Shown in pieces: positions 1 through 8,312 of a stretch of DNA of 64,000 bases. The notes under the pieces are model-generated. The model was given only the letters and a program-made list of their open reading frames with translations, searched no databases and was not told where the DNA came from. Position 1 is the stretch's first letter; every line of letters starts with the position of its first letter. This stretch comes from Brevibacterium antiquum (GTDB lineage: Bacteria > Actinomycetota > Actinomycetes > Actinomycetales > Brevibacteriaceae), in the NCBI RefSeq assembly GCF_016107655.1, contig NZ_JABASX010000005.1, positions 290,239 to 354,238 of the forward strand, read 5' to 3'. Both the position numbers and the translations under genes were made by a program.

Positions 1-1
1 G

Positions 2-649
2 AGGACGGCCACGAAGATGGCGGTCACGGGGGCCGAACATCTGCCGCCGCCGGGCAAGGCCGCCATCATCGCCGCCTACCATGCGAACCACCTCGACCCG
101 ATCCTCGTGGGCCTGGCCCTCAAACGTCACGGTCGAATGCCGCATTTCCTGGCGAAGTCGTCTCTGTTCTCCGGCGTTCTCGGAACGATCCTCAAGACGA
201 TCGGCCAGATTCCCGTGCTGCGAGCCTCGGGGCAGGCCGGGGACTCGCTCGAATACGCGAAAGATGCTTTGGCCAATGGCCAAACCGTGGTCATCTACCC
301 CGAAGGAACCTTGACCAAGGACCCGGACTTCTGGCCCCAGCACTTCAAATCCGGCACTGCCCGGCTCGCCCTTGAAACAGGAGCACCGATCATTCCCGTC
401 GCCCACTGGGGGCTCAACGGAATCTATCCGCGCGGATCTCGGCTGCCGAGGCTGAAACCGCTGAGCCACAGCTGCGTCGTCAGATTCGGGCCTTCCCTCG
501 ACTACGAGGACCTGTGGCCCCACCGCGAGGAGAAGAGGGCCAAGACGGTGCTCACCCACCGTCTGACGAACACCATTGCAGCGATGGTCGGCGAGCTTTC
601 GAACCGTGAGCTGCCGGCGAGATTCCACAACAAGGAGGTCGGCGAATGA
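2..649 (+). CDS. plsC: 1-acyl-glycerol-3-phosphate acyltransferase (PlsC-type), 5' end outside window
   Basis: Membrane-associated acyltransferase of phosphatidic acid synthesis, which would transfer an acyl chain to lysophosphatidic acid. The reading frame is open to the window edge, so the true start lies upstream; an in-frame ATG at 17 is probably internal. The HX4D catalytic motif is visible as HANHLD near the start of the visible part, and the substrate-binding motif as YPEGTLT about 75 residues later. The spacing between the two is normal for the family. The stop overlaps the gpsA start (ATGA at 646), which suggests translational coupling. Together with gpsA this is a short glycerophospholipid unit, followed by ddl, the order known from other actinobacteria. 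The family call is firm; the exact acyl specificity cannot be read from sequence. Confidence 0.88.
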   Translation, partial: RTATKMAVTGAEHLPPPGKAAIIAAYHANHLDPILVGLALKRHGRMPHFLAKSSLFSGVLGTILKTIGQIPVLRASGQAGDSLEYAKDALANGQTVVIYPEGTLTKDPDFWPQHFKSGTARLALETGAPIIPVAHWGLNGIYPRGSRLPRLKPLSHSCVVRFGPSLDYEDLWPHREEKRAKTVLTHRLTNTIAAMVGELSNRELPARFHNKEVGE

Positions 650-1659
650 GCGTCGAGAAGACCGCAGTGCTGGGCGCCGGATCATGGGGGACAACCTATG
701 CCGCCGTCGTCGCTGATGCCGGATTCCCCGTCACCCTCTGGGCTCGCCGGTCCGAGGTCGCCGAGGAGATCACCTCCTCACACACCAACGAACGGTACCT
801 CGGCGACCGGGACCTGCCTGAGCTGCTGAGCGCGACCGCCGATGACATCGCCGCCGTGACAGACGCCGAGGTCATCATCCTCGCCGTTCCCGCGCAAACC
901 CTGCGGGTTAACCTGAGCCGGTGGAAGCCGCACCTGCGCCCAGGAGTGAAGCTCGTGAGCCTGATGAAGGGCATCGAGGTCGACACAGGCAAACGCATGT
1001 CCGAGGTCATCGCCGAGGTCGCCGAGGTGGACTCCACCCAGATCGCGGTCGTCTCCGGCCCGAACCTGGCCCGTGAGATCGCCGATCGTCAGCCCACAGC
1101 CACCGTCGTGGCCTCGGAGAGCATCGAGACCGCCGAGGTGGTCGCTGAGATCAGTGCCAACGGCTACTTCCGGCCCTATACGAACACCGACGTCGTCGGC
1201 GTCGAGATGGGCGGTGCCGTGAAGAACGTCATCGCCCTGGCAGTCGGCATCGCCGATGGTCAGAAACTCGGCGACAACTCGAAGGCCTCGATCATCACCC
1301 GCGGCCTGGCCGAGACCTCTCGTCTTGCCGCTGCCATGGGTGCCCAGCCGCACACCCTCTCGGGGCTGGCCGGACTCGGCGACCTCGTCGCCACCTGCGC
1401 CTCACCACTGTCGCGAAACAGGACATTCGGGCGCCACCTCGGCGAGGGCATGAGCCTGGATGATGTCATCGCCCACACCTCGCAGACCGCTGAGGGAGTG
1501 AAATCGGCGACCGCCATCCTCGCCCTGGGCCGCAGGTACGCAGTCGACCTGCCGATCACGGAAGCCGTGTGTGCGGTCCTCGGAGGACAGCTGAGGGTTG
1601 ACGAACTCGCCGGTTTGCTGTTGTCTCGGAAGCGTAAGCACGAGGGGCCACCTGCCTGA
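646..1659 (+). CDS. gpsA: NAD(P)+-dependent glycerol-3-phosphate dehydrogenase
   Basis: Cytosolic enzyme that reduces dihydroxyacetone phosphate to sn-glycerol 3-phosphate, the backbone of phospholipids. The 337-residue protein has the N-terminal dinucleotide-binding loop GAGSWGT at residues 9-15 and the catalytic-lysine segment EMGGAVKNVIALAVGIADG around residue 190. The C-terminal helical domain has SGLAGLGDLVATC. Length is normal for GpsA. The ATG lies in an ATGA overlap with the acyltransferase stop, so the two are probably co-transcribed and coupled. I see nothing odd. Confidence 0.97.
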   Translation: MSVEKTAVLGAGSWGTTYAAVVADAGFPVTLWARRSEVAEEITSSHTNERYLGDRDLPELLSATADDIAAVTDAEVIILAVPAQTLRVNLSRWKPHLRPGVKLVSLMKGIEVDTGKRMSEVIAEVAEVDSTQIAVVSGPNLAREIADRQPTATVVASESIETAEVVAEISANGYFRPYTNTDVVGVEMGGAVKNVIALAVGIADGQKLGDNSKASIITRGLAETSRLAAAMGAQPHTLSGLAGLGDLVATCASPLSRNRTFGRHLGEGMSLDDVIAHTSQTAEGVKSATAILALGRRYAVDLPITEAVCAVLGGQLRVDELAGLLLSRKRKHEGPPA

Positions 1660-1736
1660 GCAGCTCAGGCTGGCCGGCACCACAGCGTACGATCACTGCA
1701 TCGCACGACCACTACATCGCGTTACAAGGAGCAGAC

Positions 1737-2270
1737 ATGAGCGTCAACTCACCGTTCTACAACCTTTCTGATGTCCCGACATTCACCCTCACCAGCACAG
1801 ATATCGAGAATGGGGCCGAACTGAGCGGACCGCAGCTCTCAGGCGCGATGGGCGTCGACGGCGGCCAGGACGTCTCCCCGCAGCTGTCCTGGTCGGGATT
1901 CCCCGCAGAGACCAAGGCCTTCGCCGTGACCTGCTATGACCCCGACGCACCCACCGGCTCCGGTTTCTGGCACTGGGTCGTCACCGACCTCGACGCATCG
2001 ACGACCAGCCTGCCCGCCAACGCCGGCGATCCATCGGCAGACTTGTTGCCGGCAGGAACAGTGACCCTGCGCAACGATGCGGGCGAACCTCGCTTCGTCG
2101 GTGCCGCCCCACCCCAGGGCCACGGACCGCACCGTTACTTCTTCATCGTCACGGCACTGGCGGAGCCGCTGGGCCTCGACGAATCCGCCTCACCGGCCTT
2201 CGCCGGATTCAACATGTTCTTCAAGGGCATCGCACGTGCGTGGCTGGAATGCACGTTCGAGCTCAAGTGA
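1737..2270 (+). CDS. YbhB/YbcL-type phosphatidylethanolamine-binding protein (Raf kinase inhibitor-like)
   Basis: Small soluble protein of 177 residues of the PEBP superfamily; the molecular role of bacterial members is not established. It shows the family hallmarks: the ligand-pocket segment YDPDAPTGSGFWHWV at about residues 67-81 and the GPHRYFF segment near residue 130. An AAGGAG ribosome-binding site sits five bases before the ATG. It stands 77 bases after gpsA and before ddl, in the same direction, so it could be read from the gpsA transcript or its own promoter. The family call is secure; no specific function is claimed. Confidence 0.92.
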   Translation: MSVNSPFYNLSDVPTFTLTSTDIENGAELSGPQLSGAMGVDGGQDVSPQLSWSGFPAETKAFAVTCYDPDAPTGSGFWHWVVTDLDASTTSLPANAGDPSADLLPAGTVTLRNDAGEPRFVGAAPPQGHGPHRYFFIVTALAEPLGLDESASPAFAGFNMFFKGIARAWLECTFELK

Positions 2271-2324
2271 GCTAGAGTTTTCCAGTCCGTACAAACGGTC
2301 ACGCGCTTACGACCAAGGATTTCT

Positions 2325-3440
2325 ATGCCTGAATCTGATCACCGGCCACTCGTCGCAGTCCTCTTCGGCGGACGATCGAGCGAACACGCCGTCAGCTGCG
2401 TCACTGCTGCCGGGGTCATCCAGGCCATCGACACCGACGCCTACCGTGTTCTGCCGATCGGCATCACGAAGGCCGGTGTGTGGCGCATCGTCGAAGACTG
2501 GTCGACGATGGCCTTCGACCCGGCTGACATGCCCGAGGTCGTTGACAACGGAACCGAGGTCATCCCGCCGATCTCCGCGCAGGGCTCACCTCTGCTGCAG
2601 CGGGACGCCGAGGGGCAGTACACCGAGCTCGGATCCGTCGACGTCTTCTTCCCTCTCCTGCACGGCCAGTACGGGGAAGACGGAACTCTGCAGGGCCTGT
2701 TCGAACTCAGCGACACGGCCTACGTCGGCTCCGGGGTCTTCGCTTCGGCGGCGAGCATGGACAAGCACTACACGAAGTCCCTCATGGCCCACGCCGGAAT
2801 TCCGACGTGCCCCTGGGAGCTCGTGACCGAAACCATGTGGGATTCCGAGCAGGCTGACGCGCAGGCTCGGATCACCGGACTTGGTCTGCCCGTATTCGTC
2901 AAACCGGCACGGGCAGGATCGTCCATGGGAGTCAGCCGCGTCGAGTCCGCCGAGGGACTGGATCAGGCGCTGCGCTCTGCCTTCGAGCATGATTCCAAGG
3001 TCATCGTCGAACCACAGGTCGTCGGCCGCGAGATCGAATGCGCGGTGCTCGGCTCTGTTCACGACCGTCAGGTCCGCGTCTCGTTCCCCGGAGAGATCGA
3101 AGTCTCCGGCGAGCACTCGTTCTATGACTTCGAGGCCAAATACCTCAACCTCGCCGATGCGCAGCTGACCTGTCCGGCGCGCGTCGATGAGAAGACGACG
3201 GCCCGGATCCAGGAACTCTCGGCTCAGGTCTTCCGGCTCTTCGATTGCACAGGACTCTCACGAGTCGATACCTTCGTCACAGATGCCGGTGACGTCCTCA
3301 TCAACGAGATCAACACGCTCCCGGGGTTCACCCCCACCTCGGCGTACCCGTTCATGTGGTCGAACTCGGGCATCGAGTACCCGGCGCTCATCTCAGAGCT
3401 CATCACCATCGCCCTGGTCGACCACGCCCGCACTCACTGA
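2325..3440 (+). CDS. ddl: D-alanine--D-alanine ligase
   Basis: ATP-grasp ligase making D-Ala-D-Ala for peptidoglycan precursors in the cytoplasm. The 371-residue protein starts with the Ddl hallmark LFGGRSSEHAVS (about residues 13-24). The ATP-grasp lysine/glycine-rich loop is KPARAGSSMGV near residue 192, and the metal/substrate segment NEINTLPGFT lies near residue 326, followed by SAYP. AAGGA is placed five bases before the ATG, and a -10-like TAGAGT lies at 2273-2278. A neighbouring gpsA is typical for actinobacteria. The gene ends before a 376-base stretch without genes, facing the convergent nuclease gene. Confidence 0.97.
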   Translation: MPESDHRPLVAVLFGGRSSEHAVSCVTAAGVIQAIDTDAYRVLPIGITKAGVWRIVEDWSTMAFDPADMPEVVDNGTEVIPPISAQGSPLLQRDAEGQYTELGSVDVFFPLLHGQYGEDGTLQGLFELSDTAYVGSGVFASAASMDKHYTKSLMAHAGIPTCPWELVTETMWDSEQADAQARITGLGLPVFVKPARAGSSMGVSRVESAEGLDQALRSAFEHDSKVIVEPQVVGREIECAVLGSVHDRQVRVSFPGEIEVSGEHSFYDFEAKYLNLADAQLTCPARVDEKTTARIQELSAQVFRLFDCTGLSRVDTFVTDAGDVLINEINTLPGFTPTSAYPFMWSNSGIEYPALISELITIALVDHARTH

Positions 3441-3816
3441 GTCCCGAGTCGCGCACCCATTCAGTCCCGCTGGATCTGAGTCACGCACGCGCTGAGTCAC
3501 GCACGATATGTAGGCGTCTGCGGCTCCTGAGCACACCTGTAACCCCGAGCACACCTGGCAGGCAGGCTGCATCTGCCATTGGGCATCGAGGGGACTACTT
3601 AGCGTCGAGGGGTCACGCTATAAACTCGACCCTCGTCGATAAGTGGTCCCGCCGGTGCTGATGGCCGACGCTGCTCCCGAGCTTTGGCGCGATCTCAGGT
3701 GCGTCGAGACGGTAGCGGGGGTCGTTTCAGTGTCGGGGCGGCAACTTGTGACCATGGGCACCGAGGTGGTTTCGGACTGACCGCAGTGTGCCGCTGTCCT
3801 TTTGAGCCTCCGCCTG
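3441..3816. other. intergenic stretch with a long imperfect palindrome
   Basis: No convincing gene. A 39-codon reading frame at 3661-3780 has no ribosome-binding site and no recognisable product. The stretch contains the left palindromic element (3586-3650), described separately, and short repeats of GAGTCACGCACG near 3478-3505. It separates ddl from the convergent nuclease gene; I could not identify a classic terminator with a T-tract. Confidence 0.5.
3586..3650. repeat. left imperfect palindrome flanking the DUF559 gene
   Basis: Arms 3591-3610 and 3631-3650 are reverse complements at 17 of 20 positions, with a 20-base loop. The outer arm begins GGGACTACTTA and the inner end is rich in CGAGG. 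A related element occurs on the other side of the nuclease gene at 4898-4957. Both carry GGACTAC at one end and GTCGAT plus AAGTGG near the other. The base pairing is read directly from the sequence; its meaning is unknown. Confidence 0.7.
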
Positions 3817-4773
3817 TCAGCCGAATTCAGCGATTGCTGCTCTGATCTTGGTGAATTCTCTCGCCCGGAAGAGATCTGCCCAAACGAGGTTGAAGACGCG
3901 GTATCCGGCGTTGAGCAGCTTCATATGCCGTTCATGGTTCTCAGAGCTGGCGCGATCTGGACCGGCGTTGTTGAGATAGTACTTCCCCACTCCATGGAAC
4001 TCGACGATCAGAGGATGCTTGTCATGCCGGAAGTCATTGCGAGCGATCCACGCTCCGGCACCGTCGTAGGTATTCACCTGCGGGATCATCCCGATGATGT
4101 TGAAACGAAAGAACTTCACTGCGCATAGCGCCTCACCCGAGGATTCGTGAGCCGGACTGGCCAAGTCGAAGGCTTGGGCTGCCCGCCTGCAGCCTCGTGT
4201 GCCCGATCGGATGCTGCTGTGCAGTGATTCGTGGGACGCGAGACCTCGACGCAGTGCCTCAGAGATGAAAGGCACTGAGACTTCAAGCGGATAGTCAGTG
4301 GCAAGGTCGACAAGGGTTCTGCCGACGGTTGTCACAGGCAAATCGCCGACATGTGTGAGTTCTTCGGAATTCAGCGAACGGTCACGGGTCCGCAGAGTCT
4401 TCTTCGCTCGGTGAAATCCGGGCCGAACCACCTCCGCTGAATCGGTTGCCGGATATGGCGGGTCCAGGCCGTGTATGAGTGCTGCGGACACGTGAGAGAA
4501 GACCGCTCCTGCCGGGAGTTCGTCGGCATAGGAGCGGATCAGCACCCTGAGCCACTCCGAGTTGTCTCGGATGTCCCCATATCGTCGCGGGTATTCTGTG
4601 GCAGTGGTGTTGTGGAGTAGGTGGAGCGGCATATGGTCCGTCGTGTTGCATGGCGAGTTCAAAACGAAGTGCCCGCGACGTATCCTGCGGAAGCAACAGT
4701 TCAGTGCATCGCGAATGTCTGCCTCGGTGAATCCGAGGTCATGGAGTGCCTTGGATCTGAACACCGAGACCAT
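3817..4773 (-). CDS. orphan DUF559/Vsr-like endonuclease-fold protein with AbiEi-like N-terminus
   Basis: A 318-residue protein of a type scattered through actinobacterial genomes. The N-terminal half has a winged-helix-like start (SKALHDLGFTEADIRDAL) followed by the RRGHF segment seen in AbiEi-type antitoxin-domain proteins. The C-terminal 90 residues look like a PD-(D/E)XK nuclease core: ARNDF, then LIVEFHG, GKYY, a helix with ENHER, and a final GYRVFNLVWADL strand. The usual EFDG is EFHG here. The start chosen is ATG 4773, because CATAAT lies exactly six bases upstream (leaderless pattern); a TTG at 4812 in the same frame has no ribosome-binding site. No partner toxin or methylase is adjacent. 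A defence, toxin-antitoxin or mobile-element role is inference only. Confidence 0.75.
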   Translation of the reverse strand: MVSVFRSKALHDLGFTEADIRDALNCCFRRIRRGHFVLNSPCNTTDHMPLHLLHNTTATEYPRRYGDIRDNSEWLRVLIRSYADELPAGAVFSHVSAALIHGLDPPYPATDSAEVVRPGFHRAKKTLRTRDRSLNSEELTHVGDLPVTTVGRTLVDLATDYPLEVSVPFISEALRRGLASHESLHSSIRSGTRGCRRAAQAFDLASPAHESSGEALCAVKFFRFNIIGMIPQVNTYDGAGAWIARNDFRHDKHPLIVEFHGVGKYYLNNAGPDRASSENHERHMKLLNAGYRVFNLVWADLFRAREFTKIRAAIAEFG

Positions 4774-4779
4774 TGTGCC

Positions 4780-4785
4780 ATTATG
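4780..4785 (-). promoter_or_regulatory. -10 hexamer for leaderless nuclease transcript
   Basis: CATAAT on the minus strand, six bases before ATG 4773. The upstream 4800-4860 is unusually AT-rich for this genome, as expected of a promoter. No clear -35 was chosen. Confidence 0.5.
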
Positions 4786-4897
4786 ATCCTCAAGTGCTAT
4801 TAAATGCAACAAAAGCCATTAAAAAACAGCAAAAAGCATGTAACTATTACATTGGTCATTGCTCGCCGTTGGCAGGCGCTTCGGTCACTTCTGTCGA

Positions 4898-4957
4898 GAG
4901 GACTACCTTTCATCCAGCGGCTACCGTATAACGTCTCCCGTCGATGCTAAGTGGGCC
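4898..4957. repeat. right imperfect palindrome flanking the DUF559 gene
   Basis: Starts GAGGACTACC and ends with GTCGATGCTAAGTGGGCC. The two ends pair imperfectly with small gaps. It resembles the element at 3586-3650 in direct orientation: GGACTAC at the left, TATAA in the middle and GTCGAT with AAGTGG at the right. It lies upstream of the nuclease promoter. Confidence 0.55.
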
Positions 4958-5003
4958 GTTTGATGACAACTCATCATGGCTGGGAGTCAGTGATGCTGGT
5001 GAC

Positions 5004-5522
5004 TCAGCTGTCGAGGTCCTGGGCTCCCACGCACTTGGCCTCAGGCTTCACAGCAGTCAGCGCCGGTGAGATCGCTGCGAGTACATTGTTGCCCGATTCC
5101 GCCTTGCGGTTGACGAGGACCTCGACTGCCGGGGTACGACCGTAGCTGGTGAAGACCCAGGTGTCGTCCTCCTCGGAGGCCTTGGAGATCCAATCGACGC
5201 TGCTCACGCTCACGCACTGATCGGTGGTCGGCCCGGGTGGGGTGACCCCGCAGCGCACGACTGCGATGTTGGGATCTCCCCACGCCTTCGTGCCCTGGGA
5301 GGATGTCGTGCGTGACTTCGCGCCGGCGATCTCATCGGGCATACGCAGCATGATGTCGGCGCAGTCGGGATTCTGTGCGTCCTGAGCAGGCTCAACGACG
5401 ACCGTGCGCTCACACCCTGCCAGGCTGATTCCGGCCACCACAGTGGCGATGGCTGCCAGGGCGATGGTGCGCGCCTTCCGAGGCGAAGGTCGAGGCGACG
5501 GGCGGAGGCGACGAGATCTCAT
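5004..5522 (-). CDS. DUF3515 lipoprotein
   Basis: A 172-residue secreted lipoprotein of the actinobacterial DUF3515 family, function unknown. After a basic N-terminus there is a hydrophobic signal segment ending in the lipobox LAGC (about residues 35-38). The mature part has the family-type Cys residues (NPDCADIM, VVRCGV, DQCVSV, AKCVG), probably paired outside the cell. The start ATG 5522 is preferred over an upstream in-frame ATG at 5585 because TACGGT lies six bases before it (leaderless pattern) and because 5585 would run into thiL. Divergent pairing with thiL is the usual setting for this family. Confidence 0.85.
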   Translation of the reverse strand: MRSRRLRPSPRPSPRKARTIALAAIATVVAGISLAGCERTVVVEPAQDAQNPDCADIMLRMPDEIAGAKSRTTSSQGTKAWGDPNIAVVRCGVTPPGPTTDQCVSVSSVDWISKASEEDDTWVFTSYGRTPAVEVLVNRKAESGNNVLAAISPALTAVKPEAKCVGAQDLDS

Positions 5523-5528
5523 ACAACT

Positions 5529-5534
5529 ACCGTA
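5529..5534 (-). promoter_or_regulatory. -10 hexamer for DUF3515 gene (leaderless)
   Basis: TACGGT on the minus strand, with six bases to the ATG at 5522. It sits back to back with the thiL hexamer at 5543-5548; only 32 bases separate the two start codons. Confidence 0.5.
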
Positions 5535-5542
5535 TCTCCCGA

Positions 5543-5548
5543 TAACCT
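5543..5548 (+). promoter_or_regulatory. -10 hexamer for thiL (leaderless)
   Basis: TAACCT followed by six bases and the thiL ATG at 5555. No Shine-Dalgarno sequence lies in front of this ATG, so transcription and translation probably start at the same base. Confidence 0.55.
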
Positions 5549-5554
5549 TGAGCC

Positions 5555-6646
5555 ATGACCCGACTGTCCGAACTTGGCGAATCACACGTGCTCGAACGCA
5601 TCCTCTCTCACAATCGCACCGGTTCGCAGGTGATCATCGGACCCGGAGACGATGCCGCGGTGACCGCGGTTGACGGCAACCTGGTGTCGACCGCGGACAT
5701 GCTCGTGGAGAACGAGGACTTCACCCGCGCCTGGCTCGACTGGGGCCGGCTCGGGATCAAAGCCGCAGCGCAGAACCTCTCCGATGTCTGCGTCATGGGC
5801 GCCAGGCCTCATGGGCTGCTGGTGTCACTGGCCGTGCCGAACTCGACCGAGATAGAGGACCTCGAAGCGCTCTTTGCCGGCATTGTCGCCGAGGCGGGGC
5901 GTGCCGGTGAGGAACTGGGCTGCGAGATCCCGATCATCGGTGGAGACCTCTCATCCTCGGGCCTCATCGTCATCGCGATCACTGCGTTGGGCACCGTCGC
6001 CGATCATGCAGCGATCACCCGCTCGGGTGCGCGGCCGGGCGACTCGATCTACCTGGCAGGCACCATCGGACGCGCCGCAGCCGGATTGGATCTCCTCTTC
6101 GCCGGTGTCGACGGGAACGCCGGGGGCGCCCGGGACGCCGGGGACGCCCGGGACGCCGGGGACGCCCGGAACGATCCTCAACTCGATGAAAGCCTGACGT
6201 CACTCATCACCACCCAACTGGCTCCACAGCCGGACTATGCGGCCGTCCTGAACATGCGGGCAGCCTCGGCGATGATCGATGTCTCCGACGGGCTGAGCAC
6301 GGATATGGGACGGATCGCGTCGGCTTCGGGAGTCCACGCTCGGATCGACCGCGCCTCACTCCAAGAGCTCATCGATGAGCTGCTGCCTGCAGCACGGCAC
6401 CTGGTGGGCGCCATCGAGGGTGCTGAGTCGGACGAAGAGACCGCACAGGCTGCCGCAGAGGCCGAGGAGTTGGCGTTGGCCTGGGTGCTCAACGGGGGAG
6501 AGGACCATGGCTTCGTCGCGTCGTCGGCGCAGTTCGACACACCTCCGGTAGGCTGGCGGAGAATCGGAGAGATGAGAGTCGGCAGCGGGGTCAGTCTCGA
6601 CGGCGCACCGGTGCCGACGAGCGGCTTCAGCCATTTCGGGAAGTGA
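5555..6646 (+). CDS. thiL: thiamine-monophosphate kinase
   Basis: Phosphorylates thiamine monophosphate to the active cofactor thiamine diphosphate. The 363-residue PurM-like kinase shows GPGDDAAV at about residues 34-41, the DMLVENEDF segment near 48, GGDLSSSG near 129 and DVSDGLSTD near 242. It is longer than usual because of a low-complexity insert (about residues 187-206) of repeated Gly-Asp-Ala-Arg-Asp-Ala units, encoded by an 18-bp DNA repeat; a second acidic Ala/Glu-rich loop lies near 290. It probably starts as a leaderless message and heads a run thiL-DAK2-recG-rsmD with minimal spacing. Confidence 0.95.
   Translation: MTRLSELGESHVLERILSHNRTGSQVIIGPGDDAAVTAVDGNLVSTADMLVENEDFTRAWLDWGRLGIKAAAQNLSDVCVMGARPHGLLVSLAVPNSTEIEDLEALFAGIVAEAGRAGEELGCEIPIIGGDLSSSGLIVIAITALGTVADHAAITRSGARPGDSIYLAGTIGRAAAGLDLLFAGVDGNAGGARDAGDARDAGDARNDPQLDESLTSLITTQLAPQPDYAAVLNMRAASAMIDVSDGLSTDMGRIASASGVHARIDRASLQELIDELLPAARHLVGAIEGAESDEETAQAAAEAEELALAWVLNGGEDHGFVASSAQFDTPPVGWRRIGEMRVGSGVSLDGAPVPTSGFSHFGK
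6117..6170 (+). repeat. 18-bp in-frame tandem repeat inside thiL
   Basis: Unit GCCCGGGACGCCGGGGAC occurs about two and a half times, preceded by a diverged copy. Each unit is six codons, so copy number changes would keep the reading frame. Confidence 0.8.
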
Positions 6647-6647
6647 C

Positions 6648-8312
6648 ATGAGCGGACCCAATCAAGCCATCGGCCTCAACGGGCGTCTGGCCGCCAGGTG
6701 GGCTCGGCGGGCCGTTGATCGTCTGCGCAAGGAACGCGTCGAAATCGATGAACTCAACGTCTTCCCAGTACCCGACGGCGACACCGGCACGAACATGTAC
6801 CACACCCTGCGCGCCGCCTACCTGGCTGTCGAAGAACTCACCGGACCCGTCACGCTGCCCCAGGTGGTTGCGGCTCTCGCAGAGGGGGCAGGACGCGGTG
6901 CTCGCGGAAACTCCGGACTCATCCTCGCAGTCGCACTCCAAGGCGTCGCCGATGCGCTGGAGGGCGTGACCGTAGCGACGCCCGAAGCCATGGCCGCAGC
7001 CCTCGAACTCGCCTCCGCCAGGGCCCGGCAGTCCGTGGCCCGGCCCGTCGACGGCACCATGCTCACGGTCCTCGACGCCATGGCCACGGAGGCAGCAGAG
7101 AAGGCCGAGAATGGGGCGAACCTCATCGACCTCATCTCCGCGGTGCGCCTCCGCTCCCGCTCGGCACTGCGCGAGACCACCGGGCAGCTGCCAGTGCTGC
7201 GCGAAGCCGAGGTCGTCGATGCCGGTTCGACGGGGATCGTGGAGCTCTTCGATCTCCTCTACGCCACGGTCACCGGCCGGACACCGCAGGATTCGATGCT
7301 CGGCGAAGTCACCAGGTCACCCCGCATCGTCCATCAGGCCAGTGCCGATGAACTCGAGATCGTCGCCATCCTGGCCACGTATCCGGCATCCACCGATTCC
7401 GAAAATACGGGGAACACCCTCGCCGAGGCGCTCGATGACCTCGGTGGGACATCGATCGTCATCAACGGACCCAAGGTACACGTCCACGTCGCCGACGAGG
7501 CCACCGCCGTGACCATTCTCGACCACCTCTCCGGCTACGGCATCGCCCGCCTGGATATGGAAGACCTGCGTCTGCACGAGGAGGAGGGCGAAACCCACCT
7601 GGTGGCCATCGTCTCGGGCACCGGGCTCCTCATGCACTGCGCGCTCAACGGAGCAAGTGCCCTGACGCCGGATTCCGGTGACGTGCGGGCCATGACCAAA
7701 GACATCATCGCCGAGGAAGAACGTGCGGTCATCGTCGTCCCCAGCTCGACGACCGTCCTGAAAGCACTGGGACAGGTCTCCGGTGGACAGGTGGTCCGCT
7801 CCCGCAATGTCGCCACTCTGCTCTCGGCGCTCGCGGTCCATGATCCCTTCGCCCCGTCCGCGGAGATCTTCGCCGATATGACCGAGGCTGCCGCCGGCAC
7901 CCGTGTGGGCACCATCGTCTCGGCCGAACAGCTTGCCCTCAACCCGCCTACAGGTGCCCTGCCGGTCATCGACGATGTTCCGGGAGCGAGTTCGGATCCT
8001 GACTCCATGCTCGACTCCAGCACGGTGGGCATGCGCAGGATTCCGCTCTCCCATCCCTCGCAGTTCTACCGGGTCTTCATCGACGGGAAGGTGAAGACTC
8101 AGAGCACCGAACTCACGACCCTGGTCGAGAAGCTCGCCGATCGTCTCCTGGGCGCCGGGGGAGAGCTCCTCACCGTCGTCCACGGTCCCGGGTGCGCACC
8201 CGATGTCCTCTCGCACCTGCGGGACTGGATCCGCAAATCACACTCTCAGGTGAGGTTCCAGGACATCGACTCGAGGGACCGGGCGACGCTCCTCATCATG
8301 GGAGTCGAATGA
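6648..8312 (+). CDS. DAK2 (DhaL)-domain protein, FakA/YloV-like
   Basis: A 554-residue cytosolic protein. The N-terminal DhaL-type kinase domain (about residues 10-200) has the phosphate/metal-binding FPVPDGDTGTNM at about residues 43-54 and GARGNSGLI near 84. The remaining part matches the layout of FakA, the ATP-dependent subunit that phosphorylates fatty acids held by a FakB protein. No FakB (DegV) gene is present in this window, so the fatty-acid-kinase role is inferred from family only. The ATG is one base after the thiL stop, and the stop overlaps recG (ATGA), a link that is common in actinobacteria. Confidence 0.9.
   Translation: MSGPNQAIGLNGRLAARWARRAVDRLRKERVEIDELNVFPVPDGDTGTNMYHTLRAAYLAVEELTGPVTLPQVVAALAEGAGRGARGNSGLILAVALQGVADALEGVTVATPEAMAAALELASARARQSVARPVDGTMLTVLDAMATEAAEKAENGANLIDLISAVRLRSRSALRETTGQLPVLREAEVVDAGSTGIVELFDLLYATVTGRTPQDSMLGEVTRSPRIVHQASADELEIVAILATYPASTDSENTGNTLAEALDDLGGTSIVINGPKVHVHVADEATAVTILDHLSGYGIARLDMEDLRLHEEEGETHLVAIVSGTGLLMHCALNGASALTPDSGDVRAMTKDIIAEEERAVIVVPSSTTVLKALGQVSGGQVVRSRNVATLLSALAVHDPFAPSAEIFADMTEAAAGTRVGTIVSAEQLALNPPTGALPVIDDVPGASSDPDSMLDSSTVGMRRIPLSHPSQFYRVFIDGKVKTQSTELTTLVEKLADRLLGAGGELLTVVHGPGCAPDVLSHLRDWIRKSHSQVRFQDIDSRDRATLLIMGVE

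Noticed and set aside
3661..3780. 39-codon reading frame between ddl and the nuclease gene
   Set aside because: No ribosome-binding site, no leaderless pattern, no recognisable product.
8192..8308. N-terminal extension of recG
   Set aside because: Lies within the DAK2 gene; the ATGA overlap at 8309 and the family start fit better.
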